Shown: positions 9,014 to 18,703 of the stretch, piece after piece
Layout: every line of letters starts with the position of its first letter
How positions within the stretch are numbered: position 1 is the first letter of the stretch
NCBI GenBank assembly: GCA_031363945.1
Contig: JANLVJ010000013.1
Coordinates: 1-64,000 of the forward strand
DNA: 64,000 bases
Reading direction: 5' to 3'
Source of the DNA: JANLVJ01 sp031363945
GTDB taxonomy: Bacteria; Bacteroidota; Bacteroidia; Sphingobacteriales; Sphingobacteriaceae
Made by a program: the position numbers and the translations under genes
The notes under the pieces: generated by a model
Seen by the model: the letters and a program-made list of their open reading frames with translations, nothing else
Databases searched by the model: none
What the model was told of the DNA's origin: nothing

Positions 9014-9029
9014 TACCAGCCTGAATCTA

Positions 9030-9072
9030 AATCCCCCGACCCTAAAAGCTATAATAGGGAGGGGATTTTTTT
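9030..9072. terminator. Terminator between convergent DUF3347 and hydrolase genes
   Basis: Inverted repeat aatcccc / ggggatt with an inner ccct / aggg pair, followed on the plus strand by a run of seven T. It is placed just after the DUF3347 stop codon and just before the end of the minus-strand hydrolase gene. Confidence 0.8.
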
Positions 9073-9074
9073 GG

Positions 9075-10094
9075 TTAGTGATTTTTTAGCCAGCTATTCC
9101 AGTCAATAGCAACTCTATCCCAACCAAATTTCTCTTCATCGATCTTCCCATCGGGTGTAAGCGGGAAAAAGTTGTGCTCAAGTCCTATATAGCCATTGAA
9201 TGTAAAATTGGTTTTTTTAAGACGGATAGCTTCAAGTCGTAGATAATCATTTCCGACGGTTGCACCTTGATCTTTGGTTCCAAAACTTACCAAAACCGGG
9301 ATTTTTAACTGTGTAAGCCAGGAAACCGGGGGCGGCCAGCTATTTTGAAATGCATCTTTATTGGAATCGCCTTCAGCGAGTAGATTTTTAGGGTCAGCGC
9401 AAATTTGTCGCCAGTCTTCGAATTGATTTTCAGCAAGGTGTGTACTGTCTGTTTCTTCTCTCCGTGATCTTTCAACTATACTGATCATTCTACCCAGTGG
9501 GCTACCACATGCGTAAATCAGCTCAGTTACTGCAGGGTAGTCGGATGCAATTTGTGAAGCAATACCTGCCCCTTCAGAATGACCTGCCACAACCAGTTTA
9601 GAACTGGAAACCCAGGGCAATTTCCCGAGTAGCTGAAGAACTTCAATATCCCGGTGCACGTAATAATCCGGATAATTTCTTCGCCGATAAAGCTCAGGGT
9701 AGTTGCCGCTTCTATCCAAATAGGTTAGGTCATTTTTCAATGAATCCTTCTGCGCAGTCAGAGGAATAAAGGGCTTACCGATGATAACCAGATGGTAATG
9801 GCTCACAAGGCTATCTGTATTAAAGACAAACACATTGTATATTTTGCGTACACCCTTCTGCAGGAAGCTGATAATTAGTGGTCGAGGCTGGCTTCCCTGA
9901 CAGAATAGTAAGAGTGGTTTTGGTTTATTTTCTTCGCCTTTTTTTGATTTTACCAGGATCTCTACGGGGTCACCCAGGTAAATCATTTTAAAATGTCGGA
10001 AGCCATAAATGTCGGGTAATTTTGTCTGTGCAGAAATAGTGTATGGTGAAATAATTGCCAGACAAAACAGAATTGCCGTTAGATAGTTAATCAT
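9075..10094 (-). CDS. Secreted alpha/beta-hydrolase fold protein
   Basis: 339 residues with a signal peptide (cleavage near ISA-QT, about residue 22). The nucleophile elbow GHSEGAG (Ser about 173) sits after a predicted beta-strand, and a GTKDQGAT segment near 265-275 and a late LEHNFF segment can supply the acid and His. It is an exported esterase or peptidase-like hydrolase of unknown substrate. It ends three bases after a terminator it probably shares with the convergent DUF3347 gene. Confidence 0.8.
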   Translation of the reverse strand: MINYLTAILFCLAIISPYTISAQTKLPDIYGFRHFKMIYLGDPVEILVKSKKGEENKPKPLLLFCQGSQPRPLIISFLQKGVRKIYNVFVFNTDSLVSHYHLVIIGKPFIPLTAQKDSLKNDLTYLDRSGNYPELYRRRNYPDYYVHRDIEVLQLLGKLPWVSSSKLVVAGHSEGAGIASQIASDYPAVTELIYACGSPLGRMISIVERSRREETDSTHLAENQFEDWRQICADPKNLLAEGDSNKDAFQNSWPPPVSWLTQLKIPVLVSFGTKDQGATVGNDYLRLEAIRLKKTNFTFNGYIGLEHNFFPLTPDGKIDEEKFGWDRVAIDWNSWLKNH

Positions 10095-10150
10095 TTATTG
10101 GTAATTCTACGATTAGTCATATCCATATATTCCAGTATACAAATTACGTT

Positions 10151-10189
10151 GGTAATACACTTGCTTTAATATAAGGCAAGTGGATTACC
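10151..10189. terminator. Hairpin between the phenylalanine hydroxylase and hydrolase genes
   Basis: ggtaat-ac-acttgc pairs with gcaagt-gg-attacc around a ten-base loop, giving 12 pairs with a 2x2 mismatch. It lies downstream of the minus-strand hydroxylase gene. There is no T tract on either side, so termination is only possible. Confidence 0.4.
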
Positions 10190-10215
10190 AAAATCCTGAT
10201 CAGATTCCTTTTAGT

Positions 10216-11994
10216 TTAGGCCATCGTCAGCTTTGCTGGCTCTAGCAAAATCAACCCATCAGTGATTAGTTTGGTATAAGCCTTATCAGTTGCTGAAAAC
10301 TTTAGTAAAGATGCACGTATTTCCATCCCCAATACTGACAGCTCTTCATGTTCGAGAGCTAGTTCAAGAATTTCAAGCGCACATAACCAGCTTTTATCAA
10401 GCTTGCCATTGAGTGTGAGCCAGATTGCTGACAAATTTGAAGTGTCAAGATGTTCTTCACGAATTTTGCGAACCTGTGAATATTCTTCAAGAAAAGGGTT
10501 TATACCCTGATCATTAGCTGATTCAGAAGATAATTTTACTACAACTGCACTTGATTCATTGAAGACTGTCGCATTATAAAATGCTTCCTTATCTGCTGCG
10601 CCATTAAAGACAGAGATAACCTGGCTTCCCAGGGGCAACTCAAAATATTCCCAGGTTTTAACCGGACTTTTACCATCAGGTTCCATCAATTCTGCATCGA
10701 GCCAGGTAAGTAAGACAGGTCTGCCTTCCTGATAAAAAATACGTTTCAATGTGCCGTGAAAGATATACCCACTGCTATATTCAAGCATACCATAATCACC
10801 TTCTACCAGACCAATTTCATGAAGTTCAAGTTCACTGCAATTTTCGAGCCCCTGAGGTACTCCATCTATAGCGCCCATTGGCAGGCAGATACCTTCTGGA
10901 AAACGGTGTGCACTCATTCCTGGAATCTCCTTAAAATTATAGGCAATAGCACAGCTACCTTTTAAATCTAAAAAGGCTATTTCATTTTTTTCATTTTTAT
11001 AATTGCTTATTTTACCACTCAGCTGAATACCCGAGTTGAGTGTAACAGTGCAGGTATTACTGCTCGACATTCCTTTATCAAGGGCTAGAATACCACCTTG
11101 CTTAAAGGCCATAGTTGAAGCAAAATCATCCAGAATCTTTAATAGCGTTTCAAAATCTGGGGTTACAAACAGCTGTGGTTGGGAACTTGTGATATCAAAA
11201 GGTGTATGAACTGCTTCTGCAGTATACCATCGCTTTTCGACTGTGGGTAACATACAGCTTACACTTTCTCCAATGGATGAGAGAAGGCCGGCACCATAAA
11301 TTTTAGGTTGCTCGAGTGAGCCGATCATACCATATTCAACTGTCCACCAATGAAGGCGGCTTAGTAGCGCCATTTCAGAAGGCTCACCCATATTTTTCTG
11401 GCGATCGAGCACTTCTTTTTCCATCATTTCAATCTCCGCATCTTTGCTTCCGGGCATTTCTTTTAATATACTAAGCTTGCGTATAGACTCATAGAGATCA
11501 AAATCCTGTTTTGAATAGAGTGCTTTGCTTCCTATTTCACCAAAGTGTCTGAGATATTCAGCATATGCAGGGTCAGCTATAATAGGGGCATGACCTGCCG
11601 ATTCATGAATAATATCAGGTGTCGGTGTATATTCAATATGATTAAGCTGACGAATATCGGTGGCTATGACGAGCACTTTATAGGCTTGAAACTCCATAAA
11701 GGCAGCAGGAGGAATAAATCCGTCTACGGTTACGGCCCCCCAGCCGATCTGGCCCAGGTTTCGATTCATCGTAGGTAATTCGGGAATACGTTCAATGCTT
11801 AAGCCTGCTCTTTCAAGTCCCTTGATATAGGGGTAATAGGCTATATCTTTTAAATAATAGTAGTTCTGACGCATAACATATCGCCAAACTGCCTGATCTA
11901 CCGCTGTATATTTTTCATAATGCTGGTCAATTACAAAAGTTCTCAACCGCCTGGGTAGCCTTGCGACCTGGGCGTTTCCGTATTCTTCCATCAA
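10216..11994 (-). CDS. phhA: Phenylalanine 4-monooxygenase (aromatic amino acid hydroxylase), long Bacteroidota form
   Basis: 592 residues. The iron site is visible: HESAGH gives His130 and His135, and WWTVEYG gives Glu220. This is the pterin-dependent hydroxylase fold that turns phenylalanine into tyrosine. Classical bacterial enzymes have about 270-300 residues; here a further 270 or so follow the catalytic core. The extra part includes beta-rich sequence and a helical end and is seen in Bacteroidota homologues, but I cannot name its function. It is monocistronic on the minus strand, with the terminator of glyS upstream. Confidence 0.88.
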   Translation of the reverse strand: MMEEYGNAQVARLPRRLRTFVIDQHYEKYTAVDQAVWRYVMRQNYYYLKDIAYYPYIKGLERAGLSIERIPELPTMNRNLGQIGWGAVTVDGFIPPAAFMEFQAYKVLVIATDIRQLNHIEYTPTPDIIHESAGHAPIIADPAYAEYLRHFGEIGSKALYSKQDFDLYESIRKLSILKEMPGSKDAEIEMMEKEVLDRQKNMGEPSEMALLSRLHWWTVEYGMIGSLEQPKIYGAGLLSSIGESVSCMLPTVEKRWYTAEAVHTPFDITSSQPQLFVTPDFETLLKILDDFASTMAFKQGGILALDKGMSSSNTCTVTLNSGIQLSGKISNYKNEKNEIAFLDLKGSCAIAYNFKEIPGMSAHRFPEGICLPMGAIDGVPQGLENCSELELHEIGLVEGDYGMLEYSSGYIFHGTLKRIFYQEGRPVLLTWLDAELMEPDGKSPVKTWEYFELPLGSQVISVFNGAADKEAFYNATVFNESSAVVVKLSSESANDQGINPFLEEYSQVRKIREEHLDTSNLSAIWLTLNGKLDKSWLCALEILELALEHEELSVLGMEIRASLLKFSATDKAYTKLITDGLILLEPAKLTMA

Positions 11995-12072
11995 GTATTG
12001 ATTTAGTACTACAAAGTACTAAATAATTCTTTCAAGTAATCGTGTTTAGTGCTTCAGAAATCAGATATAATA

Positions 12073-12102
12073 AAAAAAGGTGCCCCATATTATTGGGCAC
12101 CC
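12073..12102 (-). terminator. Rho-independent terminator of glyS
   Basis: On the minus strand a 7-bp GC-rich stem (gggtgcc / ggcaccc-type, 12079-12101) is followed by seven T. It lies about 60 bases after the glyS stop codon and before phhA. Confidence 0.85.
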
Positions 12103-12158
12103 TGTTATTAACAATTTAATTATTGGTAGATCATACTGCTACCAGCATGTATAAATTT

Positions 12159-13622
12159 TTATTCAGCGCCCAGAAGATTCTTCCAGCTTACCATTCCTCC
12201 GATAATATCTTTTAACTGGCTTACAGCTACACGCTCCTGTAGCATACTGTCGCGATGCCTGATGGTTACTGTTTCTGTTTCCAAAGATTCGTAATCTACT
12301 GTTATGCAGAAAGGAGTCCCAATTGCATCCTGACGTCGGTAACGTTTGCCAATTGAATCTTTTTCTTCATAATGCATATTGAAATCAACTTTCAGCTCAT
12401 TCATGATTTTTCGGGCATATTCTGGCAAACCATCTTTCTTGGTCAGGGGCAGAATTGCAGCCTTGATAGGAGCCAGGCATGGATGAATTTTCAGTACCAC
12501 CCTGGTATCAGCTTTGTCACCTTCACCAACTTCTTCCTCTGTGTAAGCATTACACATTGTCAGCAAAAACAGGCGGTCAAGACCAATTGAAGTTTCAATT
12601 ACATAAGGCACATAATTTTGATTGATTTCAGGATCAAAATACTGTAATTTCTTGCCTGAAAATTTTTGGTGCTGGCTAAGATCAAAGTCTGTACGGCTGT
12701 GTATTCCTTCAACCTCTTTAAAACCAAATGGAAACTGAAATTCAATATCAACGGCTGCATTTGCATAATGTGCAAGTTTTACATGGTCATGAAAACGGTA
12801 ACGGTCTTCAGGGCTCCCCATAGCCAGATGCCATTTCATACGTGCGGCCTTCCAATGCTCGTACCATTCCATTTCTGTACCCGGGCGAATAAAGAATTGC
12901 ATTTCCATCTGTTCAAATTCACGCATGCGCATGATGAACTGCCGGGCTATGACTTCATTTCTAAAAGCTTTACCTGTCTGGGCAATACCAAAAGGTATTT
13001 TCAGGCGACCTGATTTCTGCACGTTCAAAAAATTTACAAAAATGCCCTGCGCTGTTTCAGGCCTTAAGTAGATTTTTTCTGATTCATCGGCTATAGACCC
13101 CATCTGGGTACTAAACATAAGATTAAACTGACGAACTTCTGTCCAGTTACAAGTGCCTGATAATGGGCATTTAATAGTATTACTGATAATTAATTCTGAT
13201 AAACCTATCAGGTTTTCATCGAGTAAAAATTCATCAAGTTTAGCTTGTAATTGCTTTGCCTCATCTGTTTTACCCGCCATCTCTAGGGTGGCAATATGAT
13301 CTTCTATCAGATTATCAGCACGGTAGCGCTTATTAGAATCTTTATTATCAACCATTGGATCGCTAAAGCCATCAATATGGCCAGAAGCTTTCCATACCTG
13401 AGGATGCATGAATATGGCAGCATCAAGGCCTACAATATTTTCATTCATGCCTACCATAGCCTTCCACCAATAGGTGCGCAGGTTATTTTTCAGTTCAACC
13501 CCATTTTGTCCGTAATCATAAACGGCCCCAAGGCCATCATAGATTTCACTTGAAGAAAAAACAAAACCATATTCCTTAGCATGGGCAACAACATTTTTAA
13601 ATAAGTCTGCAGGTAGAGCCAT
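12159..13622 (-). CDS. glyS: Glycyl-tRNA synthetase (class II, dimeric type)
   Basis: 487 residues from the ATG at 13622. That start opens with MALPADLFKNVVAHAKEYGF, matching the usual beginning of the alpha2-type enzyme, which charges tRNA-Gly. A longer open frame to 13814 exists, but it would add 64 unlike residues and overlap gldA by about 130 bases, so I reject it. Class II motifs are visible: FRNEVIARQFIMRMREFEQ, LRPETAQGIFVNF and the Zn-like KCPLSGTCNW insertion. On the minus strand a TATATTTG box (13635-13628) ends only six bases before the start codon, so a very short leader is possible. Confidence 0.95.
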   Translation of the reverse strand: MALPADLFKNVVAHAKEYGFVFSSSEIYDGLGAVYDYGQNGVELKNNLRTYWWKAMVGMNENIVGLDAAIFMHPQVWKASGHIDGFSDPMVDNKDSNKRYRADNLIEDHIATLEMAGKTDEAKQLQAKLDEFLLDENLIGLSELIISNTIKCPLSGTCNWTEVRQFNLMFSTQMGSIADESEKIYLRPETAQGIFVNFLNVQKSGRLKIPFGIAQTGKAFRNEVIARQFIMRMREFEQMEMQFFIRPGTEMEWYEHWKAARMKWHLAMGSPEDRYRFHDHVKLAHYANAAVDIEFQFPFGFKEVEGIHSRTDFDLSQHQKFSGKKLQYFDPEINQNYVPYVIETSIGLDRLFLLTMCNAYTEEEVGEGDKADTRVVLKIHPCLAPIKAAILPLTKKDGLPEYARKIMNELKVDFNMHYEEKDSIGKRYRRQDAIGTPFCITVDYESLETETVTIRHRDSMLQERVAVSQLKDIIGGMVSWKNLLGAE

Positions 13623-13684
13623 ATTGGCAAATATATTTTGATATTGTGATTGATCTGCATAATATTGTTTTTTAATCAACTCCC

Positions 13685-14593
13685 TTGTCTGTACAGGTAA
13701 AAAACCTTTCGAAATATTACGGTCAGCAGAAAGCTGTTGACGACTTGTCGTTTGTCGTTGGTCCTGGTGAAATACTGGGCTTCCTTGGCCCCAATGGTGC
13801 TGGTAAGTCGACAACCATGAAAATGCTGACAGGCTATCTACCTGCTTTTGCGGGCAGTATTTGTATTTGCGGCTTTGATATTTCTACCAATTCTCTCGCA
13901 GCAAAAAAAACGATTGGCTATCTGTCTGAGAATAATCCCCTGTACCTGGAGATGTACATCAGAGAGTATCTTCAATATGTAGCTTCACTCTATCAGATAA
14001 AATCGGTTTCAAAAGCGGTTGACAAATCACTTGAATTAACCGGTTTACGATCTGAAAGTCATAAGAAGATTGGAACTCTAAGCAAGGGTTACCGTCAGCG
14101 TGTTGGGCTGGCTCAGGCAATTATACATGATCCGGCGGTACTGATCCTTGATGAGCCGACAACTGGTCTTGACCCAAATCAGTTAACAGATATCAGGCAG
14201 TTAATTAAGGCCCTGGGTGCTGAAAAAACTGTTATACTTTCAACCCATATCATGCAGGAGGTTGAGGCCGTCTGTGACAGGGTACTGATTTTAAATCATG
14301 GTAAAGTTGTGGCAGACGCCCGGGTTGATACACTCTTACAAGCAGCAAGTGATAATGAGACCTACCAGGCTGAATTTGACCGTCCCATAAATATCTCAGA
14401 GCTCAGGGCATTAAAAGGTATGATCAGTGTCGAGTCATTGTCTGACCGAATCTTCAGGTTAAATGCTGCAGCCACCTTTTCAATTCGGGAACAGGTTTTT
14501 GAACTTGCAGTTAAAAATGAAAATATGCTACTGGGCCTTCAGAAAGAAACAAGTAATCTTGAAACCGTTTTTAAGCAGTTAACCAAAAATTAG
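13685..14593 (+). CDS. gldA: GldA, ATPase subunit of the gliding-associated ABC transporter
   Basis: 302 residues from a TTG at 13685, whose MSVQVKNLSKYYG opening fits the family start. Walker A GPNGAGKST is at 35-43, signature LSKGY at 132-136 and Walker B LILDEP at 153-158, followed by an H-loop in STHIM. GldA with GldF and GldG forms an ABC transporter needed for gliding in Flavobacterium johnsoniae but kept in many non-gliding Bacteroidota. The gene is divergent from glyS (62 bases apart) and seven bases upstream of gldF. Confidence 0.9.
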   Translation: MSVQVKNLSKYYGQQKAVDDLSFVVGPGEILGFLGPNGAGKSTTMKMLTGYLPAFAGSICICGFDISTNSLAAKKTIGYLSENNPLYLEMYIREYLQYVASLYQIKSVSKAVDKSLELTGLRSESHKKIGTLSKGYRQRVGLAQAIIHDPAVLILDEPTTGLDPNQLTDIRQLIKALGAEKTVILSTHIMQEVEAVCDRVLILNHGKVVADARVDTLLQAASDNETYQAEFDRPINISELRALKGMISVESLSDRIFRLNAAATFSIREQVFELAVKNENMLLGLQKETSNLETVFKQLTKN

Positions 14594-14600
14594 CAGGCCT

Positions 14601-15329
14601 ATGTTTACTGTACTTAAACGGGAAATATCGGGTGGTATGAGTTCGTTACTCGGATATGTAAGTATCTGCGTTTTTCTTATTGCCTGTTCACTGGTTTTAT
14701 GGGTTTATCCAGAATCAAGTATTCTTGAATCAGGATATGCCAGTCTTCAGGGCTTTTTCGATACTGTACCCTGGATTTTTATTTTTTTAGTGCCGGCAAT
14801 TACCATGCGCCTCTTTGCTGACGAAAAAAAGTCAGGCACACTCGAACTTCTCTTTACCCGGCCAATAAGCGATTGGGGTATCATCTTAGGTAAATACCTT
14901 GCAGCTTGTATTCATATACTTTTCGCCCTTATTCCAACATTGATCTATGTTTTATGCATAGCTCGTCTGGGTAATCCCCCGGGTAATCTTGACTGGGGAG
15001 AGTTATTCGGCTCATACATGGGTCTTTTTTTTCTGGGTGCTGTATTTTCAGCAATTGGCTTGTTTTGTTCTTCCCTAACCAGTAATCAGGTAATTGCCTT
15101 TATGCTGGCAGTACTCCTGTGTTTCTTTTTCTTTAGTGGCTTTGACTCACTGAGTAAAATTAACAGTCTTTTAGGTATAGAACTCTTTATTGTGCAGTTA
15201 GGAATTGATGCTCATTATTTTTCTGTTTCCAGGGGAGTGCTTGATACCCGTGATCTTATTTATTTCGTCAGCATATCGGTATTTTTCCTTTACCTGACCA
15301 AAATTAGTCTTGAAAGTAAAAAATGGTAG
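14601..15329 (+). CDS. gldF: GldF, permease subunit of the gliding-associated ABC transporter
   Basis: 242 residues with six predicted membrane segments (ABC-2 permease type). An EKKSGTLELLFTRPISD segment follows the second segment, the coupling region typical of such permeases. It begins seven bases after gldA and overlaps gldG by seven bases, so the three are one translation-coupled operon. Confidence 0.92.
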   Translation: MFTVLKREISGGMSSLLGYVSICVFLIACSLVLWVYPESSILESGYASLQGFFDTVPWIFIFLVPAITMRLFADEKKSGTLELLFTRPISDWGIILGKYLAACIHILFALIPTLIYVLCIARLGNPPGNLDWGELFGSYMGLFFLGAVFSAIGLFCSSLTSNQVIAFMLAVLLCFFFFSGFDSLSKINSLLGIELFIVQLGIDAHYFSVSRGVLDTRDLIYFVSISVFFLYLTKISLESKKW

Positions 15330-17038
15330 AAAACTCAACTAAAAGAGCGAGGCTGAAGAAATCTATCTTTACTGCCAGTATGTTTATTCTGGTAATTGTT
15401 TCGGTAAATTATTTCAGTGCCATTTGGTTTACACGGTTTGACTTTACTTCAGAAAAGCGGTTTACTCTTTCTCCTGCGACACGCGCAATTCTGGCATCTC
15501 TTGATAAACCTATAACAATTAAAGTTTACCTCGATGGAGAAATGCCGGCAGCCTTCAAGAAGCTTAAAACTGCTGGCGCTGAAATGCTGGATGAGTTTGC
15601 AGCCTACTCTCATGGTAACCTGACGGTTGAATTCATAAATCCGGTTGGCAGTGATGATGCCCATAAGAATGATGTAATGGTTGATGAGCTGGTTAAAAAG
15701 GGGTTACAACCATTGAATCTGCAAATGAAAACAGCAAAAGGTACGACCCAAAAACTTGTATTTCCTGTTGCTCTGGTAAGTGCTGCCGGCAGGTCACTGC
15801 CTGTTTCTCTTATGCAAAATCAGAATCAGCTAGCACCAGGCATTGATAATGAGCAGATGATGAATAAATCCGTAGAAAATCTTGAATTTATTTTTATTTC
15901 TGCCATAAAAAAAATGACCCAGTCAATGCCGCCTGTCATTGGATTTTTGGGTGGTAATGGTGAGTATAGTGGAGCCGGTATTGCCGATATAGTGCAAACT
16001 CTTCAATCAGCCTACACTGTTCATAAAGTTTTATTACCCTTGATTCCACTTGATTCATTACTGGGAATGAAGCTTTTGATAATGGTGAAACCCCAGATAA
16101 AATTCACCGAACCAGAGAAGTACAAACTTGACCAGTTTCTGATGTACGGTGGTAAGCTTTTATTGTTGATAGATAATTTGCATGCCGAATTAGACAGTAT
16201 GGGTGCAAAAGGTAGCACCCTGGGGTTTGCAGAAAATTTGAATCTTGATGATATGCTGTTCAGATATGGTATTCGAATTAATTACAACCTGATAGAAGAT
16301 CTTAATTGTGCCCCAATTCCTGTTTTATCAGGAACAACAGATAATAGTAACCAGCAGAATCTATATCCATGGAAATTCTATCCTGTTGTTATGCCAGCAT
16401 CTGTCCATCCTGTAGTTAGAAACATTGACCCGGTAAGGCTTCAATTTGCGGGTAGCATAGATACACTGGGAAATGCTGAGATAAAAAAAACTGTGCTTTT
16501 GAGTTCTTCAGCCGATACCAGACTGGCAGTTGCTCCGGTTTATATATCTCTTGCTGACATAACTGAAAGTCCTGATCCAAAGCTTTATCAGGAGGGAAGA
16601 AAACCAGTTGCGGTATTGCTTGAAGGTAAGTTTAAATCAGTTTTTAACCTTCGCAGTATTGATAGTGCAGATAAAACAGAACCATTTGCTGGTATAAGTC
16701 AGAATAATGCGATTATAGCTGTATCAGATGGAGACATTATTAAAAACGAGCTTAATACGCTCGAACATAGTATATATCCGCTGGGCTATGATAAGTATAC
16801 CCGTCAGGTTTTTGGTAACAAGCAGTTCATCTTGAATGCTGTTGATTACCTTGCTGGTGACCAGGCACTTATCAGGCTGAGGAGTAAAGAGGTCAAATTA
16901 AGAATGCTGGATAAAGATAAGCTGGTTACAGAAAAGTCGTACTGGCAGGTCATAAATACAGTTGTACCCCTGGCCTTGGTATTCCTGACTGCCGTGCTGA
17001 TTAGCATCTACCGTAAGAGAAGATATGGGTACAACTAA
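15323..17038 (+). CDS. gldG: GldG, membrane-anchored auxiliary subunit of the gliding ABC transporter
   Basis: 571 residues. One N-terminal membrane segment (about 14-34), a large ABC-transporter auxiliary domain outside the membrane, and one C-terminal segment (about 545-562) ending in basic residues. The segments FTLSPATRAILASLDKPITIKVYLDG and the later QVFGNKQFILNAVDYL are typical of GldG. Last gene of the operon; it partners GldA and GldF. Confidence 0.92.
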   Translation: MVENSTKRARLKKSIFTASMFILVIVSVNYFSAIWFTRFDFTSEKRFTLSPATRAILASLDKPITIKVYLDGEMPAAFKKLKTAGAEMLDEFAAYSHGNLTVEFINPVGSDDAHKNDVMVDELVKKGLQPLNLQMKTAKGTTQKLVFPVALVSAAGRSLPVSLMQNQNQLAPGIDNEQMMNKSVENLEFIFISAIKKMTQSMPPVIGFLGGNGEYSGAGIADIVQTLQSAYTVHKVLLPLIPLDSLLGMKLLIMVKPQIKFTEPEKYKLDQFLMYGGKLLLLIDNLHAELDSMGAKGSTLGFAENLNLDDMLFRYGIRINYNLIEDLNCAPIPVLSGTTDNSNQQNLYPWKFYPVVMPASVHPVVRNIDPVRLQFAGSIDTLGNAEIKKTVLLSSSADTRLAVAPVYISLADITESPDPKLYQEGRKPVAVLLEGKFKSVFNLRSIDSADKTEPFAGISQNNAIIAVSDGDIIKNELNTLEHSIYPLGYDKYTRQVFGNKQFILNAVDYLAGDQALIRLRSKEVKLRMLDKDKLVTEKSYWQVINTVVPLALVFLTAVLISIYRKRRYGYN

Positions 17039-17187
17039 AACAAAGGTTCAACTCAGATGATTTATTACCTTTAACCATTAAATTGAAAAAGATTAAAATT
17101 TTTAATGAGCAAGAAACATCATTCTTTTGCCTGTTAGAAATTTACCTGACTTATACGTTAATTTAGTTTCTAAAAAATTTTACACAA

Positions 17188-18312
17188 ATGAAATTTATTG
17201 TTTCAACGTCATCCTTGTTAAAGCAATTGCAAGCTATCAGTGGTGCATTAAGTAATGCCGCTGTCTTACCGATACTTGAAAATTTTCTTTTTGAGATAAA
17301 TGAAGGTAATCTTACCGTGTCTGCCACTGATTTACAAACGTCAATGACAACCTCGCTCACAGTTGAGTCTAAGGAGAATGGAAGAATCGCCATACCGTCA
17401 AAAATATTATTAGACACGCTTAAGAACCTGCCGGAACAACCCGTTATCTTTTCGATCGATAACCAGAGTTTTGCAATCGAAATTTCAGCAGGTGACGGCA
17501 AGTATAAACTTTCAGGTGAGAATGGAGAGGATTTTCCCAAATTACCCTCTACCGATCAGGAAAGCTCTTTTACCATCAATTCATCTATTTTACTTGAAGC
17601 AATTGCCAAAACAGTCTTCGCGGTCAGTGGTGATGAATTAAGGCCTGCAATGACAGGGGTTTTCATTCAATTAGATACTGAACATGTAACTTTTGTAGCA
17701 ACTGATGCCCATAAGCTTGTCAGATACCGTCGTAAAGATGCTTCATCTACCAGTGTAGCCTCCTTTATTATCCCAAAGAAGGCATTAATTTTGCTTAAAA
17801 ATGCGCTTCCTGCTGAAAATACCCAGGTGAAAGTCAATTATGATGCTTCCAGCGCGTTTTTTAAATTCAATAATATGCGTCTCATATGCCGTCTTATTGA
17901 TGAGCGCTATCCTGATTATGAAGCCGTTATTCCTAAAATTAATCCCAACCATCTGATTGTTGAAAGGCTTCCATTTTTGAATTCACTCAAACGAGTTTCC
18001 ATCTTTGCAAATAAAACGACACATCAGGTTGGTCTCAGAATTTCGGGTAATGAGCTTAATATATCAGCTGAGGATATTGATTTTTCAAATGAAGCATTTG
18101 AGCGTCTCGGCTGTCAGTTTGAAGGAGAAGACATGGAAATAGGGTTTAATGCACGCTTCCTGATAGAGATGCTTTCTAATCTTGATTCTGCTGAAGTGAA
18201 GCTTGAACTTTCAACTCCAAACCGGGCAGGCTTGATAATTCCCTTAGAAATGGATTCTGCAGAAGATGTGCTTATGCTTGTCATGCCTGTAATGCTCAAT
18301 AGTTACAGTTAA
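17188..18312 (+). CDS. dnaN: DNA polymerase III beta sliding clamp
   Basis: 374 residues, normal length for a three-domain bacterial clamp. Typical features are the N-terminal MKFIVSTSSLLKQLQAISGAL, the central FVATDAHKLVRYR and the C-terminal MLVMPVMLNSY, where VMPVML-like residues line the partner-binding pocket. It encircles DNA and tethers the replicative polymerase. Here it lies between gldG and rpsT, with no dnaA nearby, so it does not mark the origin in this organism. Confidence 0.97.
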   Translation: MKFIVSTSSLLKQLQAISGALSNAAVLPILENFLFEINEGNLTVSATDLQTSMTTSLTVESKENGRIAIPSKILLDTLKNLPEQPVIFSIDNQSFAIEISAGDGKYKLSGENGEDFPKLPSTDQESSFTINSSILLEAIAKTVFAVSGDELRPAMTGVFIQLDTEHVTFVATDAHKLVRYRRKDASSTSVASFIIPKKALILLKNALPAENTQVKVNYDASSAFFKFNNMRLICRLIDERYPDYEAVIPKINPNHLIVERLPFLNSLKRVSIFANKTTHQVGLRISGNELNISAEDIDFSNEAFERLGCQFEGEDMEIGFNARFLIEMLSNLDSAEVKLELSTPNRAGLIIPLEMDSAEDVLMLVMPVMLNSYS

Positions 18313-18376
18313 TAAAACACTAAATTTTGCCCTGTCAAGAGCTGTCAGGGTATTTCAAACAGTTCGCAAATATCTC

Positions 18377-18407
18377 TTGAGATTTCATAATCTTTAATAT
18401 ATATTTG
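18377..18407 (+). promoter_or_regulatory. Probable rpsT promoter (Bacteroidota type)
   Basis: TATATTTG at 18400-18407 matches the -7 box TAnnTTTG. A weak ttga at 18377-18380 sits 19 bases upstream in the -33 place. The rpsT start codon follows 20 bases after the -7 box. Confidence 0.5.
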
Positions 18408-18427
18408 CAACCTTTTAATAGCAAGAA

Positions 18428-18682
18428 ATGGCAAATCATAAATCGTCAATAAAGAGAATACGGGCTAATGCAGCCAAGCGTTTACGTAACAGGTACCAGG
18501 CAAAGACTACCCGTAACGCAATCAAGAAATTAAGATCAACTCTTGAAAAGAAAGAAGCAATGGAGTTACTTCCTAAAGTAACTGCCATGCTTGATAAACT
18601 AGCTAAAAGAAACGTGATTCATAAGAACAAAGCAGCCAATAACAAGTCTAAATTGACTCGTTTAGTGAATGCATTAGTTTAA
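18428..18682 (+). CDS. rpsT: 30S ribosomal protein S20
   Basis: 84 residues, Lys/Arg-rich and helical, starting MANHKSSIKRIRANAAKRLRN as S20 does. It binds 16S rRNA in the small-subunit body. The gene is single, with its own promoter and a strong palindromic terminator before radC. Confidence 0.97.
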   Translation: MANHKSSIKRIRANAAKRLRNRYQAKTTRNAIKKLRSTLEKKEAMELLPKVTAMLDKLAKRNVIHKNKAANNKSKLTRLVNALV

Positions 18683-18703
18683 TAAGTTTTAATAGTTACC
18701 TGC

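Noticed and set aside
13623..13814. N-terminal extension of the GlyRS frame to 13814
   Set aside because: The extra 64 residues do not look like GlyRS and would overlap gldA by about 130 bases. The ATG at 13622 gives the family opening.
17188..18312. dnaN as a marker of the replication origin
   Set aside because: No dnaA, recF or DnaA-box cluster lies nearby. In this organism dnaN is beside gldG and rpsT.
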